Below, in pieces: positions 33,726-44,618 of a stretch of DNA of 62,094 nucleotides (position 1 is its first letter; every line of letters begins with the position of its first letter). Under the pieces are notes generated by a model, which saw only the letters and a list, made by a program, of their open reading frames with translations, was not told the DNA's origin and made no database searches. Source of the DNA: Hymenopellis radicata. Lineage: Eukaryota; Basidiomycota; Agaricomycetes; Agaricales; Physalacriaceae. The translations under genes and the position numbers were made by a program. The stretch spans positions 1 through 62,094 of the forward strand of contig JADNRX010000319.1 in the NCBI GenBank assembly GCA_015501595.1, read 5' to 3'.

Positions 33726-36700
33726 ATGCCCGCCCACGACATCTCCTGCACTGATGGCCGTTCTACGACGTGGGACGTATGTGACGACGAATTCCCCGAT
33801 GAAGATGCCGAATCTGACTACCACAGTTGCGTGTCCTACACTTCAGATGAAGATGAGGAGCGCACGGCGGAGGATCCTGGGGATGGGGAGCTTGAGATTC
33901 TTCAACACATAGGTGATGGTGAATGGGCTGAGCCCTACAGGTATGTCGCTGGAATTTGCGTCATAGTATGAGCCTCTCACAATGATGATTAGCGACGTGC
34001 AAGATCTTGTTGGGGTTTCGATGACCAGTACAGAATGGATTTCGGAGATGGAGGTTGACCAATGGTGGGATGCACTGAGGGAAGTTGCAGAGATGAGCCT
34101 GGACGCAATAGCTGTACTTGCTGAGACTGTAGGTGGACCTGCAAGAGAGCAGTGGGATTTGATACTTTTAGATCGGTATAGAAATGACCTGGTGAGTGTA
34201 GGTCACCTTGGGTCGCTTATCTGGTCTGATTCATCAGGAATTGCCCCACTGGCAAATATCTGCTAAAATCACCAGAATAGTTCGAATATCCATGAAATAC
34301 CAGGAATTATCGGTTTCAGCAGATTCGGAGAAATAGCAAATCTTCGGTATCCCCCCTATGCGCCAAAGCTGATTTCAGCAACAAAAAGTTTGAAGAAGAG
34401 GCATTCCGAGCAAGATCTGAATGGTTAATTTGTGGATTTCTGTCCTGCAAGCACACCAATGGAGAGTAAACAGCATCATGAATTGGGTAACTACGAACAC
34501 AAAACCACAGTAAACTACAGAGAATATGTATGACATCCGAATAAACCACAGTTGACAGCAGAGGGAGCACTGTATGGTACAAGACGATGAGCACAGGCAG
34601 ACAGGAGGTAAAAGGAAATCACGTACCACGACAGTCTTGGGCGATGGTCATTGATGCATCCGACTCATGCAAAGCAGAAGAACGTTCTCGTCGGGATCGT
34701 TGGCATTAATGATATGGCGGCTGCTCTCGACCACCTACGCCGTCGTCAATATAGACGGATAGCATTACCAAGGAGGCATCTTGAGAGGTCCTCGTCGCTG
34801 AGTGTGCTCTGGGCAGCATGCGCGTAAGTAGTCAGTCTCGTACGTTCATCTTCCACAGGTGTCGCATGATGCACCCAACAAACGGCACATTCAACGGCCG
34901 TTCCGGTGCATGGAAAGGTGAGCAGGTCTTTAGCTTGGACGTTCGAGGGGGGTTTGACCTAAACAATGATTAGTTTCAATGGACAGACGGGGCATGAGGG
35001 CACGTACAGCTTGAGTGTGCAAGTTTGAAAGCGCCAGGAACGGCCAACGTGTCAGGCGGACTGCCGAAGTCGTCTGGGGCGATATTGTCGTCCTAGAGGT
35101 GGGTGAGGCGCGTGATGCTTCAGGGAGAGGAAACACACCTTCGCCTTCGACCAACGGAGCTGCAGCATGAATGGCCAGGTCCCAAATAAGATTTGGCCCA
35201 GTGACGAGCGTGCCTTCAATTCCGGCAGTGTGTGGCAGGCGTCGTCGTGTCGCAGTACAGGGCTGGAAAGGTGATGTGAGCGCTAGGTTGTGTAACGGAA
35301 AGTGAGGAAAGTAGAGTGGCGGAATGGGCAGGCCGGTTTGACGAGACGCACCTTGCGCGGTGTTCTACTGGGGGCCAAAAATGCTCTCCATAAAGTTCTC
35401 CGCTCTTGCTGGTCGTTAGTAACGGAAGTTGTTGGTGTGTGCAGTCTGGTCGTGAGCGTCGCGCATTGAAGTCGTAGCCAGGTCGCGGGGAGAAGGAAAG
35501 AAATGACGAAATGATGCCAGACTCGCGAGCCGTGTTCCATGTGTGGTTGGCGGGCTGGAAAGGAGTGAGCGCGTTGGAACTTGCGCGGTAAAAGCATGCG
35601 TGGACGGACAAAAAAGACGCACCTTGCAGTCCCTGCCGTATAAAAATGTGCTTCCTGAAGGCTGGCAGCGTTGCTGGTTGCCAGCGCAGCGGCAACGCGA
35701 CAACATTGACGCACGAAACTAGGTGCCCGCCGCACACAGTGTCTGGCAGGTCCTGGGCAGGTCATGGAGTGAATGAAGGCAAGACGTGTCGAACCATATT
35801 TGGCCATTGATCCACGCATCGGTCCGTGACGGAGTTTCAAACGGACTTGACGATTTTTCGTTTCGGTCACCTAGCTCGCTGCCTCCATCGACGGCAACAA
35901 GACTAGTGCAGCCATGTCAGCACTCTAGAACTCAATTATATCAATCATTAGAGCTGCTGGAGCCCAGATATATTGCTTGAAATATTTTACTTCTCTCCCT
36001 GTTAGTCCTGGTTCGAAAGCATACCAATTTCAGCTTTTTCAAGCTAAAACTTGCCTTTCTGCAAATATTGACTTATTTATCACATTTCTGGAGAAATTTG
36101 CCAGTGGGGTTTTTCCTGATGTTTGTAGAGGGCCAACTATTTCTTCGAACTTCAGGCCTTGCTCTTTCTCATGAGGTGCAGCGAAGGAGCTTGGACTGAT
36201 ACCTCCTGGTGGGAAGTCCGTGCACTGTACATTCCAAGTCAAGGAATCTACCACTACTCCTTGACCTCCAATTTGTTTGAGGGAAGAGTGCTGTATGATC
36301 GATCATTGTCTAGACATTGGATGGATCTTGCAGAAGCCATGCAGATTGCCCTCCCATACTTCCGGGAGATGAATGCTCGCGTCGACGCGCTGTCAAAGCT
36401 TCAGAATGTGGACTACTCCTCCGGTTCCTCTGATTCAGCATCGATTTTTGCTCCAACAAACATGGCAAACCTCATCGCATGCCTCGACATCGCGGAGAGT
36501 GTCGCGAAATTGGTCCCGGTGTTTGGAGACGTACTCGAGGGCGCGTGCGGAATCCTGCGGAAAACTATCAGTGCTGCAGAGGCGAGTGACCTTCCGAAAC
36601 ATCTGCTTACTACTGTTAATTTCGCTTGCAATAGGTTGCGCGTGCAGCCCGTGATGAGTGCAAGGCTCTCGCTGAACATACAGCATGCATAACACTTGCT

Positions 36701-37238
36701 ATCATCAACGAAATCGGTTCGACATTCAAGGAACCTGCTATTCCGACTGCAAGTCTCTTCGACCTATGCGCGTAAGTCCCTGTTATTGGACTCAACTGGT
36801 ATCTCTGATGTTAGTTGTAGAACGATTGGCGAAGTTGAGCGAAGAATTACCGGGCTATCAACACTTAGTCGCCTCAGATACTTGACGGCACGCGGGAAAA
36901 TCAATGCCGAAGTCAAAGACCTACGTGCGCGAGTCGACAACGCGCGAATCGCGTTCAAGGTGAGCGTCGTAGTTGCTGAGCTAGTCCTCCTAACACCCCT
37001 GAAGATTCGAAGCGACATTTCGACCACAGGGTTACTTTACGACCTCCGCAGGATGCAGACGCGTCTCGAATCGCGTGTCGATGAGCTCTGCGAGGGCCAA
37101 AAGGCGACACACCACATGTTGCAAACGATTTTGGTGGAGGTCGGTATCGATCTCTCTGGTCAGCTCGATACTCACACAGTCTGGATGCAGGTTCGGGGAC
37201 GTAGAACCGGAGATGCGTATATCGAGGTGGCAGACTGA
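33726..37238 (+). CDS. HeLo/MLKL-N-like family protein, copy 4 (434 aa; element in intron 2)
   Basis: Exons 33726-33940, 33993-34191, 36156-36581, 36635-36771, 36815-36959, 37005-37139 and 37191-37238; 1305 nt, phases consistent, no internal stop seen. Exons 3-7 match the family lengths exactly. A 1.9-kb element sits in intron 2, making it 1964 nt instead of about 72. The coding potential is intact, but splicing across such an intron is doubtful in this intron-size regime, so expression is uncertain. The GC donor after exon 3 is GAG|GCGAGT. The acidic N-terminus has EDAESDYHSC as in the paralogs. Confidence 0.62.
34232..36121. mobile_element. Non-autonomous DNA element in intron 2 of copy 4 (1890 bp)
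   Basis: Inverted ends start CATCAGGAA and share CCCCACTGGCAAAT; about 27 of 30 positions match. Target duplication is unclear (at most TT). Frames inside have no recognisable transposase, so it was probably moved by another element. Related spacing motifs (GGCTGGAAAGG, CGCACCTTGC) repeat internally. Confidence 0.65.
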
Positions 37239-37838
37239 GGAGGGAGTCGAGTGACGGGCTCTTGTTTTCTATAGGCTATTCGCCGTGGGTCAACGGGTGT
37301 AAATACGTCAACATTTCACCGTAGCCATCGGAAGAAGTTACAACAATGCGGGTCTCTATCAGTGCGTGGGTTTAAGAGAAAGGAATACTGAAGAGGCAGA
37401 GGACTACATGATGGGCAGGAGGCAAGAGACGCCGATCGTCCAAATGCGGCGACATGATGCTTAGCTCTTACCATCATGGCCGAATCCTTCTTCTTCTACC
37501 CATGACACGTCGGTAAACGGATACGTAGTTGACAACTTGCAATGCAGAGAAAGATAGCAGCGGGAGACTAGGCTCGGGCCGTAGATCGTACGTCATGCAT
37601 TTGATTTGCTTGCGAGGAATGGTGCCTTGGGAGAGGGAGGGCCCTGCTTCGATGATTCGCGGAGAGGTGGGTATAGACTTGCATCATGAAAACGTGTGAG
37701 GCTGTCAATTCCTGCGGTGTTTCACAAGCTAAAGACATGCATTTAGGATAGCATTGTTCGCTTAGGCCGCTTGTATATGCTGTACTGCATCGTCACTCTC
37801 ATAATACATGCTGGTACTTCTCTAATACGAAAAGGAAG
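37239..37838. other. Intergenic, no gene seen
   Basis: 3' flank of copy 4. Nothing recognisable. Confidence 0.5.
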
Positions 37839-38013
37839 CGCTGAGAAACGTGTGCGCGCGCGCTCGAAGCATCCTTGAAGGTTTTGTATGTCACTGCTTA
37901 CTAGAACTGTCCTATACTTGGAATCTAAACGCTGAGAAACGTGCGCGCGCGCGCTCGAAGCATCCTTGAAGGTTTTGTATGTCACTACTAGAACTGTCCT
38001 ATACTTGGAATCT
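37839..38013. repeat. 91-bp tandem duplication with alternating GC tract
   Basis: Two units starting at 37839 and 37930, each CGCTGAGAAACGTG...GCGCGCGC followed by CTCGAAGCATCC and TTTTGTATGTCACT. The second unit lacks a few bases. Confidence 0.8.
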
Positions 38014-38126
38014 ATTGGTTCTTCTCATTAATATCTCTCACGCAGTTCTCTGAATCAGTGAAGCTCTCAGGGCTCACTAATCCTGTTGACGTCGTCTATT
38101 AACTGGTAGCACACTTTCGTATCCAA

Positions 38127-38726
38127 ATGTCGAAGGGAAACAGCTTGGTGAGTCGCTTTGGTATTTCCTGCCCAGGTCGCTCGGTGACAGCACCGTTCCT
38201 ATCACAGTACTTACGTGCTTTCAACAGCATTCCTCCAAGATCTGGTCATAGCTACGGCACCGCCTTCATATCCTCGTCATCGCTACAGCTTAATGGGGAC
38301 CATGTGTGCTATCAACAGCTGCGGGATTCGCTGTCGATGTTCTTGATGGTGTACTGATGTATGAGGCTTCAATTTCGCGACCAATGGACGAGCGCTTCTT
38401 GCTATTATAAGCCTGACAATGTGAGGTGTGGACTCGGAGCTTCGACTCTCGCTAACGATATGTTGTTGTGTCAAAATCAGGTTCACGCGCTCACAACTGG
38501 TTTCATTCGAGAGGACATCGAGTCGGCGTTTTACGGTTGGTTGTTCCGAGTTCTGCCACAAAGTCATCTCCTGACTGGCGGTCTGTCTAACAAGATTCTA
38601 CGCCGCGACAGCGATTATGTTCGTCAGTGGGACTGTCCTATCCTTGGATTCTATTGGTTCTCTCATCCACCTGAAGTTCTCCGAGTCTCTGTGACGACAA
38701 ACTCTCTTGGCATCATCGTTCAATGA
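38127..38726 (+). pseudogene. Membrane-protein family fragment 1
   Basis: Carries GFIREDIESAFYGWLF, which recurs in fragment 2. This resembles a widely expanded fungal multi-TM family with a short ESxxYG motif (from memory, weak). No complete gene model. The GTCCTAT.CTTGGA.TCTATTGGTTCT string at about 38634 also occurs at 37993. Confidence 0.35.
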
Positions 38727-38794
38727 TGGACATATCCCGCTCGGCCAAAGCGCTTCCCCGACGCCTTCCTAACGGCGCACTTTGTGTTTTTCAT

Positions 38795-38947
38795 TACTGT
38801 AGTATTTCGACCGTAAGTTCACAAAATTTTGAATTTTTTGACCTTCCCACGCCCGATAAGTGATCGGAGGCGTTTTCCGGTGTCCGATAAGGAAATTCAC
38901 AGGCCTTGTGACCTGTGACGTGAACTTACGGTCGAAATAGGACAGTA
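38795..38947. mobile_element. TA-flanked MITE G (153 bp)
   Basis: Ends TACTGTAGTATTTCGACC and GGTCGAAATAGGACAGTA, with GTAAGTTCAC next to both. Confidence 0.85.
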
Positions 38948-39600
38948 TTGAGTCGACCCGTCTGTGCTATAAACAGTCTCTCTCAATGCATATGCCGTGA
39001 TGGTGGCCAGGGAGGCTTTGCTGAAATTTCGTGGTCCTCGGACCCTCTGTGGTACTGTAGTATTTCAATCAATTCATTGGTCACTGGTCACAGCGACCTC
39101 CGAATTGACGAAATATCACATAAGTCACAGAAAATTTTGCGAAAAAGACCCTGGCGGGGCCTCCGCTAGCCTCCCGACGCAGCTCCGCCGCGTCGGCAAT
39201 TGCCTAATAAGGAAATCTGATGAAACCAAAATTTCGTCGCACCGGTCACAGGTCACACGGTGCGACGAATTGAACGAAATACTACAGTATCATAAGCTTC
39301 GGAGTCGAGGTGGAGCTGCCCCTCCCCTCCATATCGACGTCATGCCTCTCATCGCTCAAGACCAGGTCGATGTAGTCGTGTCTGGCTTCATAAGAGAGGA
39401 AATCGAATCGGCATTCTATGGTTTGACGTTCATTTTGCCCCATACTTAGTCGGTGCTGAGCGAACTGTGTGCAGGATTCTATGCTGCAACGGCGGTCATG
39501 GCTGTAACTCTCCTCATGTACGTGCTCCTCTTCAACACCTCTCTTGTGTTGATAGAGGAATCCCTAGCCACCAAGGCCTCCGGAACTCCTACGCGCGGAC
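38948..39600 (+). pseudogene. Membrane-protein family fragment 2, interrupted by MITE E
   Basis: Frame with HIDVMPLIAQDQVDVVVSGF and EEIESAFYGLTF, a stop at about 39448, then a hydrophobic segment ATAVMAVTLLMYVLLF in another frame. MITE E copy 1 lies in it; the frame is open across 39053 and 39289 after removing it with one TA. Related to fragment 1. Decayed. Confidence 0.4.
39053..39289. mobile_element. TA-flanked MITE E, copy 1 (237 bp)
   Basis: Starts TACTGTAGTATTTCAATC, ends GAACGAAATACTACAGTA. Same length as 5073-5309. Confidence 0.87.
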
Positions 39601-39735
39601 TACTGTAGTATTTCGACCGTAGGTTCACAGGATGTGACCTGTGACCTCGTGAACTTGTTTGGTGGGATGTTCACAGCAGACACATCACTGTGACCTACTA
39701 AAAATAAGTTCACTAAATTCTTCAATGACAGGGTT
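39601..39735. mobile_element. TA-flanked MITE H, D-like, 3'-truncated
   Basis: Begins TACTGTAGTATTTCGACCG and follows the MITE D pattern (GTGACCTGTGACCTCGTGAAC), but no right terminus is present. Confidence 0.6.
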
Positions 39736-40005
39736 ATTCAGCAACCGAATATGATAGGATATCCTATCCCGGATTTTTTGACAGGATAGGATTCGATACG
39801 ATTAAGGTAAATCCACCAGTGCTAGACCGTACCCACTTGTATACCCATCCTATCGTATCCTATCTTATCTTATACAATCCTATCCCACTATCTGAAATGT
39901 AAAGCAATGATAATATTACACCTGTTCAACACATCCCATCCTATCTTATCCTACAAAGCTAGAATATCCTATCCCATCCCATCAAGCTAAGACTATCCTA
40001 ACCCA
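39736..40005. repeat. TATCCTATCC/GGATAGGATA-rich element
   Basis: More than a dozen TATCCTATC or GGATAGGATA units in both orientations with AT-rich spacers. Probably an unclassified repeat element; no clear ends. Confidence 0.5.
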
Positions 40006-40007
40006 TC

Positions 40008-43000
40008 CTAATGCTTTCCTCTGGCGTTGCCACGTGTGCCGCGTGCTCTCCCGCCCCGTGCGCCACGTTGAGCTGCTCCACCTCGTCCAGGCGCTGCGCC
40101 CCGACTGCTACCACTCGCCGCACCTCTTCCTCTTCCCCTTCCCCGTCCTCTGCCTCGTCCCCTTCCCCTTGGCTTGGCTGGACTAGCACGGGCCTTCTTC
40201 TTCGGGCGAGGACGCCCCTCATCATCGCCATCATCCGCCTCATGCGCATCTTCACTGTCTGAATCGTCCGAATCGTCGTCGTCGTCCTCCTCCACTACTG
40301 GGCGCTTCCGTTTCGCCTTTGTGCGCTCCGCCTGCACTGCAAGTTCGTTGTCGATGCGCACATTCCGTTTGTTAGGGGTAACCGCAGACCTTGCGGCACT
40401 GTCCAACTCTTCCATACGACGTTCCCTCTCAAGATCTGCCGCATCCATCTCCGCTTCCTGCTCCCGCTTTCTCTGTAATACCTCCTCGTTCTTTTTCACC
40501 TTCTCCAATGCCTCCTTCCATTCCGTCACCATGCGATCACGCCACCTCATGTGTGAGGCACGTTGTCGGAACGCGTAGGCCTTTCGACCCGGCGTCTCTG
40601 CCTTGACTGCAATTTGAGCCCACACCTTGGCAGTTTTGTCGTGATGTGTTTCCACCCGCGGCCTCTCAGCCTCAAGAATCTCCGTCTCCTCTCGCCAGTG
40701 GTGGCACTCGTCCTTCTCGCGAAACCACTTTACCCGTCGAACTAGATTGTTTCCTTAGAAGTGGATATCATATCAATAAAATCACGTACTTTCAATATAC
40801 CACTCCTCTTCATCCTCTGCAGTTAGGCCACCCGGCTTGGAAACAGCCCACAGCCACGAATCACCCATGCGAGCTTCACCCGGCTGGGCTACTTTCGTCG
40901 CATCTTTTCCCGCCATATGAGCTGCTTCTAAATGGCGCAAGACCGTGTCGTCCTCCGGTAATCCTAAGCGCAATAGACGAGCGCGCACAAAGTTGTAGCG
41001 AATCATTGCTTCCTTTTTCTCCCGCTCGAATCGCTGGATTATACGATGAGCCCTTGTGGTAGCCCCTTGGCCATGGAGATGTTCCTTCTTCGCGCGTAGA
41101 TTTTCAACTTGCAAAATTATAAGTCCTCGGATCTCCGTCAAGATTGCGTGGGCCTGGACCTTTCGTAGGCCATATTCCACCTCTGTGGCGTACTGGAGGT
41201 TGAATCGCTTATGATTTCGGTTCGAGGGCGAAAGTCGACTGGGAAGGGGAAGAAAAGCGTCCTCGGGGCGATTGGGATCAACGCTTTTCACAAGGGGTGC
41301 GAGGGCGGGGAAGAACTCCACCAGAGTGGACATGAAATTGTAAATGTCATCGTACAGTCGCGCACGAGTCGTATCTAACGAGTCCCTATCGTCGTATTCG
41401 TCGTCCTCTGCCTCGGCAAGAAGGCCAACCACCTTTCTGCAAACCAATCAGTTCAAGATCCATTGAGGAAATACCACGTACTGCTCATGATCGAGTCGAA
41501 CACCTTCTTGGAGTAACTCGGTAAGTCCGTCGGCGAAACCAGGCGTGGGATTATTCGATACAGCCTCGGCGCGTTCCCGTTCGAGCTGTTCCTTCATAAA
41601 CTGTTGCATAGTTGGCACCTCTTGAATAACTTATCAGCATTTGAAGAGGTTCTCCAACCTTTGAACTTACCAATCCCCTTGAAGTTGACTTCGAAGCGGT
41701 CGATGATATGGTCATCGTCTGCTTCGGGGAGAGGCTTGGCGTATTCAGCCTCCCACCGCGCACGCAGGTCCTCGGAGATAGCACTTGAGGACATCCCAAA
41801 GGCGTATTGCAGGTGGGAATAAGTCTTCTTCGCTTTGACGTAGGCCTTGGAAATGCTATACCCTATAAGTCAAACCATTGAGTACACATCCTCTCGCATT
41901 ACCGAAAGACTTACCCAACTTAATCAACTTGTTGTAATTCCAGTCATCGAAAGCAGTATTGAGACTGTCGTGACGCTGCCCGTGGTTCTGGTGCTTCACG
42001 CTGCCACCACAGATCCTTGTAGCCGCCCAAGGCGTTTCGACGGTCTCCGGACAGGTCTTCCCGACGTTCTTCTGATGCGAGTATCCGTACAAAGCGCGAC
42101 AAAGCCAGATATGTCCTAACACGTGCAAGGGCGGGATGCCGCCTTTCATGCGCCCGATTAGGGATTCAAATTTCTCCCGAAGTTCCTCGTTGTTATCCAG
42201 CTCGGGAAATTTGCCGTCTTCGAAAAGGCGCTTCTTGAGGTTCTTCACGAACTGACACCAGATGTCATAGGCCCAGCGAATCCAACGTTGGTGCATCTGA
42301 TAGCGCAATGCGCCCCAAAGACTCCGCGTCGCATAGGCAAATCTGTTCCGTGTCAGAGTGATTCAATTGAAATGTTCTGAGCAATCACCTTTCGCCGCCG
42401 TACATGTCCACGACGGAGTTATCCTCGAAGAAAACGTGTCGGGAACAAGTCGTTCCAACGATTCCGGACACAATCAGATTGACGAACTTCAGCAGCGACT
42501 GGAGTTTCATCGCTCGCAGTCGAGCACAAGTATTTGGCTACAACATCATCATCAGCGGATAGTCTGTGTATCCAAGCAAGTAACTCACGTCTGGTTCCTC
42601 ACCCTCACATCGATCCAGGTATGCTTGATATTCCTTTTCTTGAGCCATATAGGCATTCCCAGCGTCGACAGCCTCGTCGTCGGGGTCTTCCTTCTTCTTG
42701 AGACGCGGAGCGTTGAAAGTGCCGTCATTCTGTTCAAACTTCGTGTACTTGTGTCTAGATGATATGTTAGTTAGCTCTTGGACTGTTGATACGAAGCAAA
42801 CGGACTCACGCATCTGCCTCTGAAGCTTCCCACACTTCCTCCATCGATACATTCCATCCAGGATCGGGACAAGCAGGACAGAATATTGACGTGCTCCCAG
42901 GGCGACGATGTGTGATGAATTCATCAATTCCTTGAGCCTGTCCGCTGCGACGGCGTTTTTCCAGGCCTCGCTTGAATCGGATTGCGCGCATGAATGCCCG

Positions 43001-44032
43001 ATAACAGTCCTAGAGCCGATCATTCAGTCAACCGGATTAAGAGTTCAAACTCGAAGCTTACCGATACCGTATCCGGTTGGACTGCGTCTGTGAGGCGCTG
43101 GAGCGCATAGCAATAGTCGTACGCCGATTTTTTAGATGTGTTGCTATGGATGTCGAAGTTGTCGAGGGCTTCGTAGGTAATGGCGGTCTGTGGACTGTCC
43201 AGTGTTATAGGCCACAGTCTGGATTGGAATAGTTGATGGGCCTCGTCGTGAAAGACCCCCGGTTTATCGTCAGCGAGGTGTTTGGCCGCTAGCTCCAATC
43301 GAATGCGGCAGCGACAGAATAGAACGTTCACGCGATGGTAACCGTTGACGTCGATGACGGTCAGTTGGCGAATTGAAGCCGAGCAAGGACACTTGTCTCC
43401 ATCGTGTCCTAAGTGGAACACGAGGCCGAGGATGTGTAAAGAGCTGTCCTCGAAGAACTGCAGGTTCCATCGATGAATGCGGTGGAAATGCGCGTGTTTA
43501 TGACTATCCACAAGGCAGGGACCGCACACGGGAGCAGTGCGGCACTTCTGGCAGCGGTATGAGGCTTTCGCATTGCCGCATCGACGACAATCACTGGTGA
43601 CGGCCTCATGATATTGTGAGTCGAATGCGGCTTCCTGGATGTAGTCTGCAAAATCGTGGAACGGTTGCAGCTTGATGCTGACACCCTATCAAAGCGTCAG
43701 AGAAGCAGCAAGAATGGAATCAGTTCAATACATGCCTGGTACAATTTACGACGCAACTCAAATGTTGATTTGGTCGAGCCCTCCACCACCGTATCCTCCC
43801 AGTCATTCTCTGGATCCAGCGCCGCGCCGTTGGCATTGCTCGACTGCTGGGCTCCCGAATCCTGGGGAGAGTCGTCAATGGGAGCGTCGTCCTCAAAAAG
43901 CACCTCAATCAGTGTCCCTGAGGTTTTTGGAGGCGGGCGTGCAGGAGATGACGGTAATGCGACGGCGTTCGCGATGACGGGAGGATTCTTGACAGCATAT
44001 TTCTGGATCTTCTTGAGATTGAGCGATTTCAT
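40008..44032 (-). CDS. KDZ-family transposase with CxC2 zinc cluster (intact, about 1191 aa)
   Basis: Ten exons (minus): 44032-43736, 43685-43062, 43009-42810, 42754-42589, 42537-42389, 42342-41915, 41862-41671, 41620-41482, 41436-40790, 40741-40008; 3576 nt, phases close, no stop seen. The start MKSLNLKKIQKY fits the family better than the earlier ATG at 44185. The first intron would be GC-AG (CAG|GCATGT). CxC2-like cluster (CRRCG, CQKC, CGPC, then HRIHRW and LGLVFHLGH), CPACPDPGWN, KYTKFEQNDG, RHVFFEDNSVVDMYGGE, WAYDIWCQF, a Glu in VETPWA, then a coiled helical C-terminus (HHWREETEIL). The tail is acidic, then about 45 residues of RG repeats. Known family: Kyakuja-Dileera-Zisupton DNA transposons, expanded in basidiomycetes. 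The upstream companion gene is at 44619-46031. Confidence 0.85.
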
Positions 44033-44250
44033 CGATGGTAGGTGGGCGTCGAGAACAAGGAGGCTAGCGGCAGCATGGTTAACAATAACAATTTGAATAT
44101 ACGAACAAAGGGCCACCTGCCTTGATTGGGACAACAAAGACGCGTCCACACCTAATCTGTCACAATGAATCAGCCAAGTCTCCATGCAACGACACTGCGC
44201 ACCTACGGGAATCGGCCTGTTACCATCGAAACCTACTGCTCACCACAGCG

Positions 44251-44380
44251 CCGCCGCCCCATCGTAGGGGCGGCGGCCCAGGTCCGTCGTGTGGTGGTGG
44301 TCAGAAGCAGAGGTGGAAAGGCTTACTAAGCAGCGAGCCTCACTGCTAGGGCCCGCTGATGGCGACACCTCGGGCATCGG
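44251..44380 (+). repeat. Repeated cassette: GC hairpin plus GATGGCGACACC motif (copy 1)
   Basis: Hairpin 44251-44278 (11-bp arms GCCGCCGCCCC), GAAAGGCTTA at 44316 and TGATGGCGACACC at 44357. The same order occurs at 46516-46651. Confidence 0.6.
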
Positions 44381-44618
44381 TGATGGGCCATGAGTGGCGC
44401 AATTAATTGACTTCGCTCGAACGGTATGTAATCGATTGATATTTCTAAATGTTTTTTCGCTTTCCATGAAAGAAATAAATGTACCATAATACGTCTAGTT
44501 TTCCAGCATCGTAGAATAATATTTTTTTGAGAAAAAAATGTGGCGCAATAATTCGATTTCTTTTGAAAACAAAACTAGTACAGGTACATGCCGACTATAT
44601 ACGGCGTTTGGGATCGGT

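Noticed and set aside
35216..35870. A 195-aa protein within the intron-2 element of copy 4
   Set aside because: No domain, no splice logic and overlapping open frames of similar length on the same strand; base composition can explain it.
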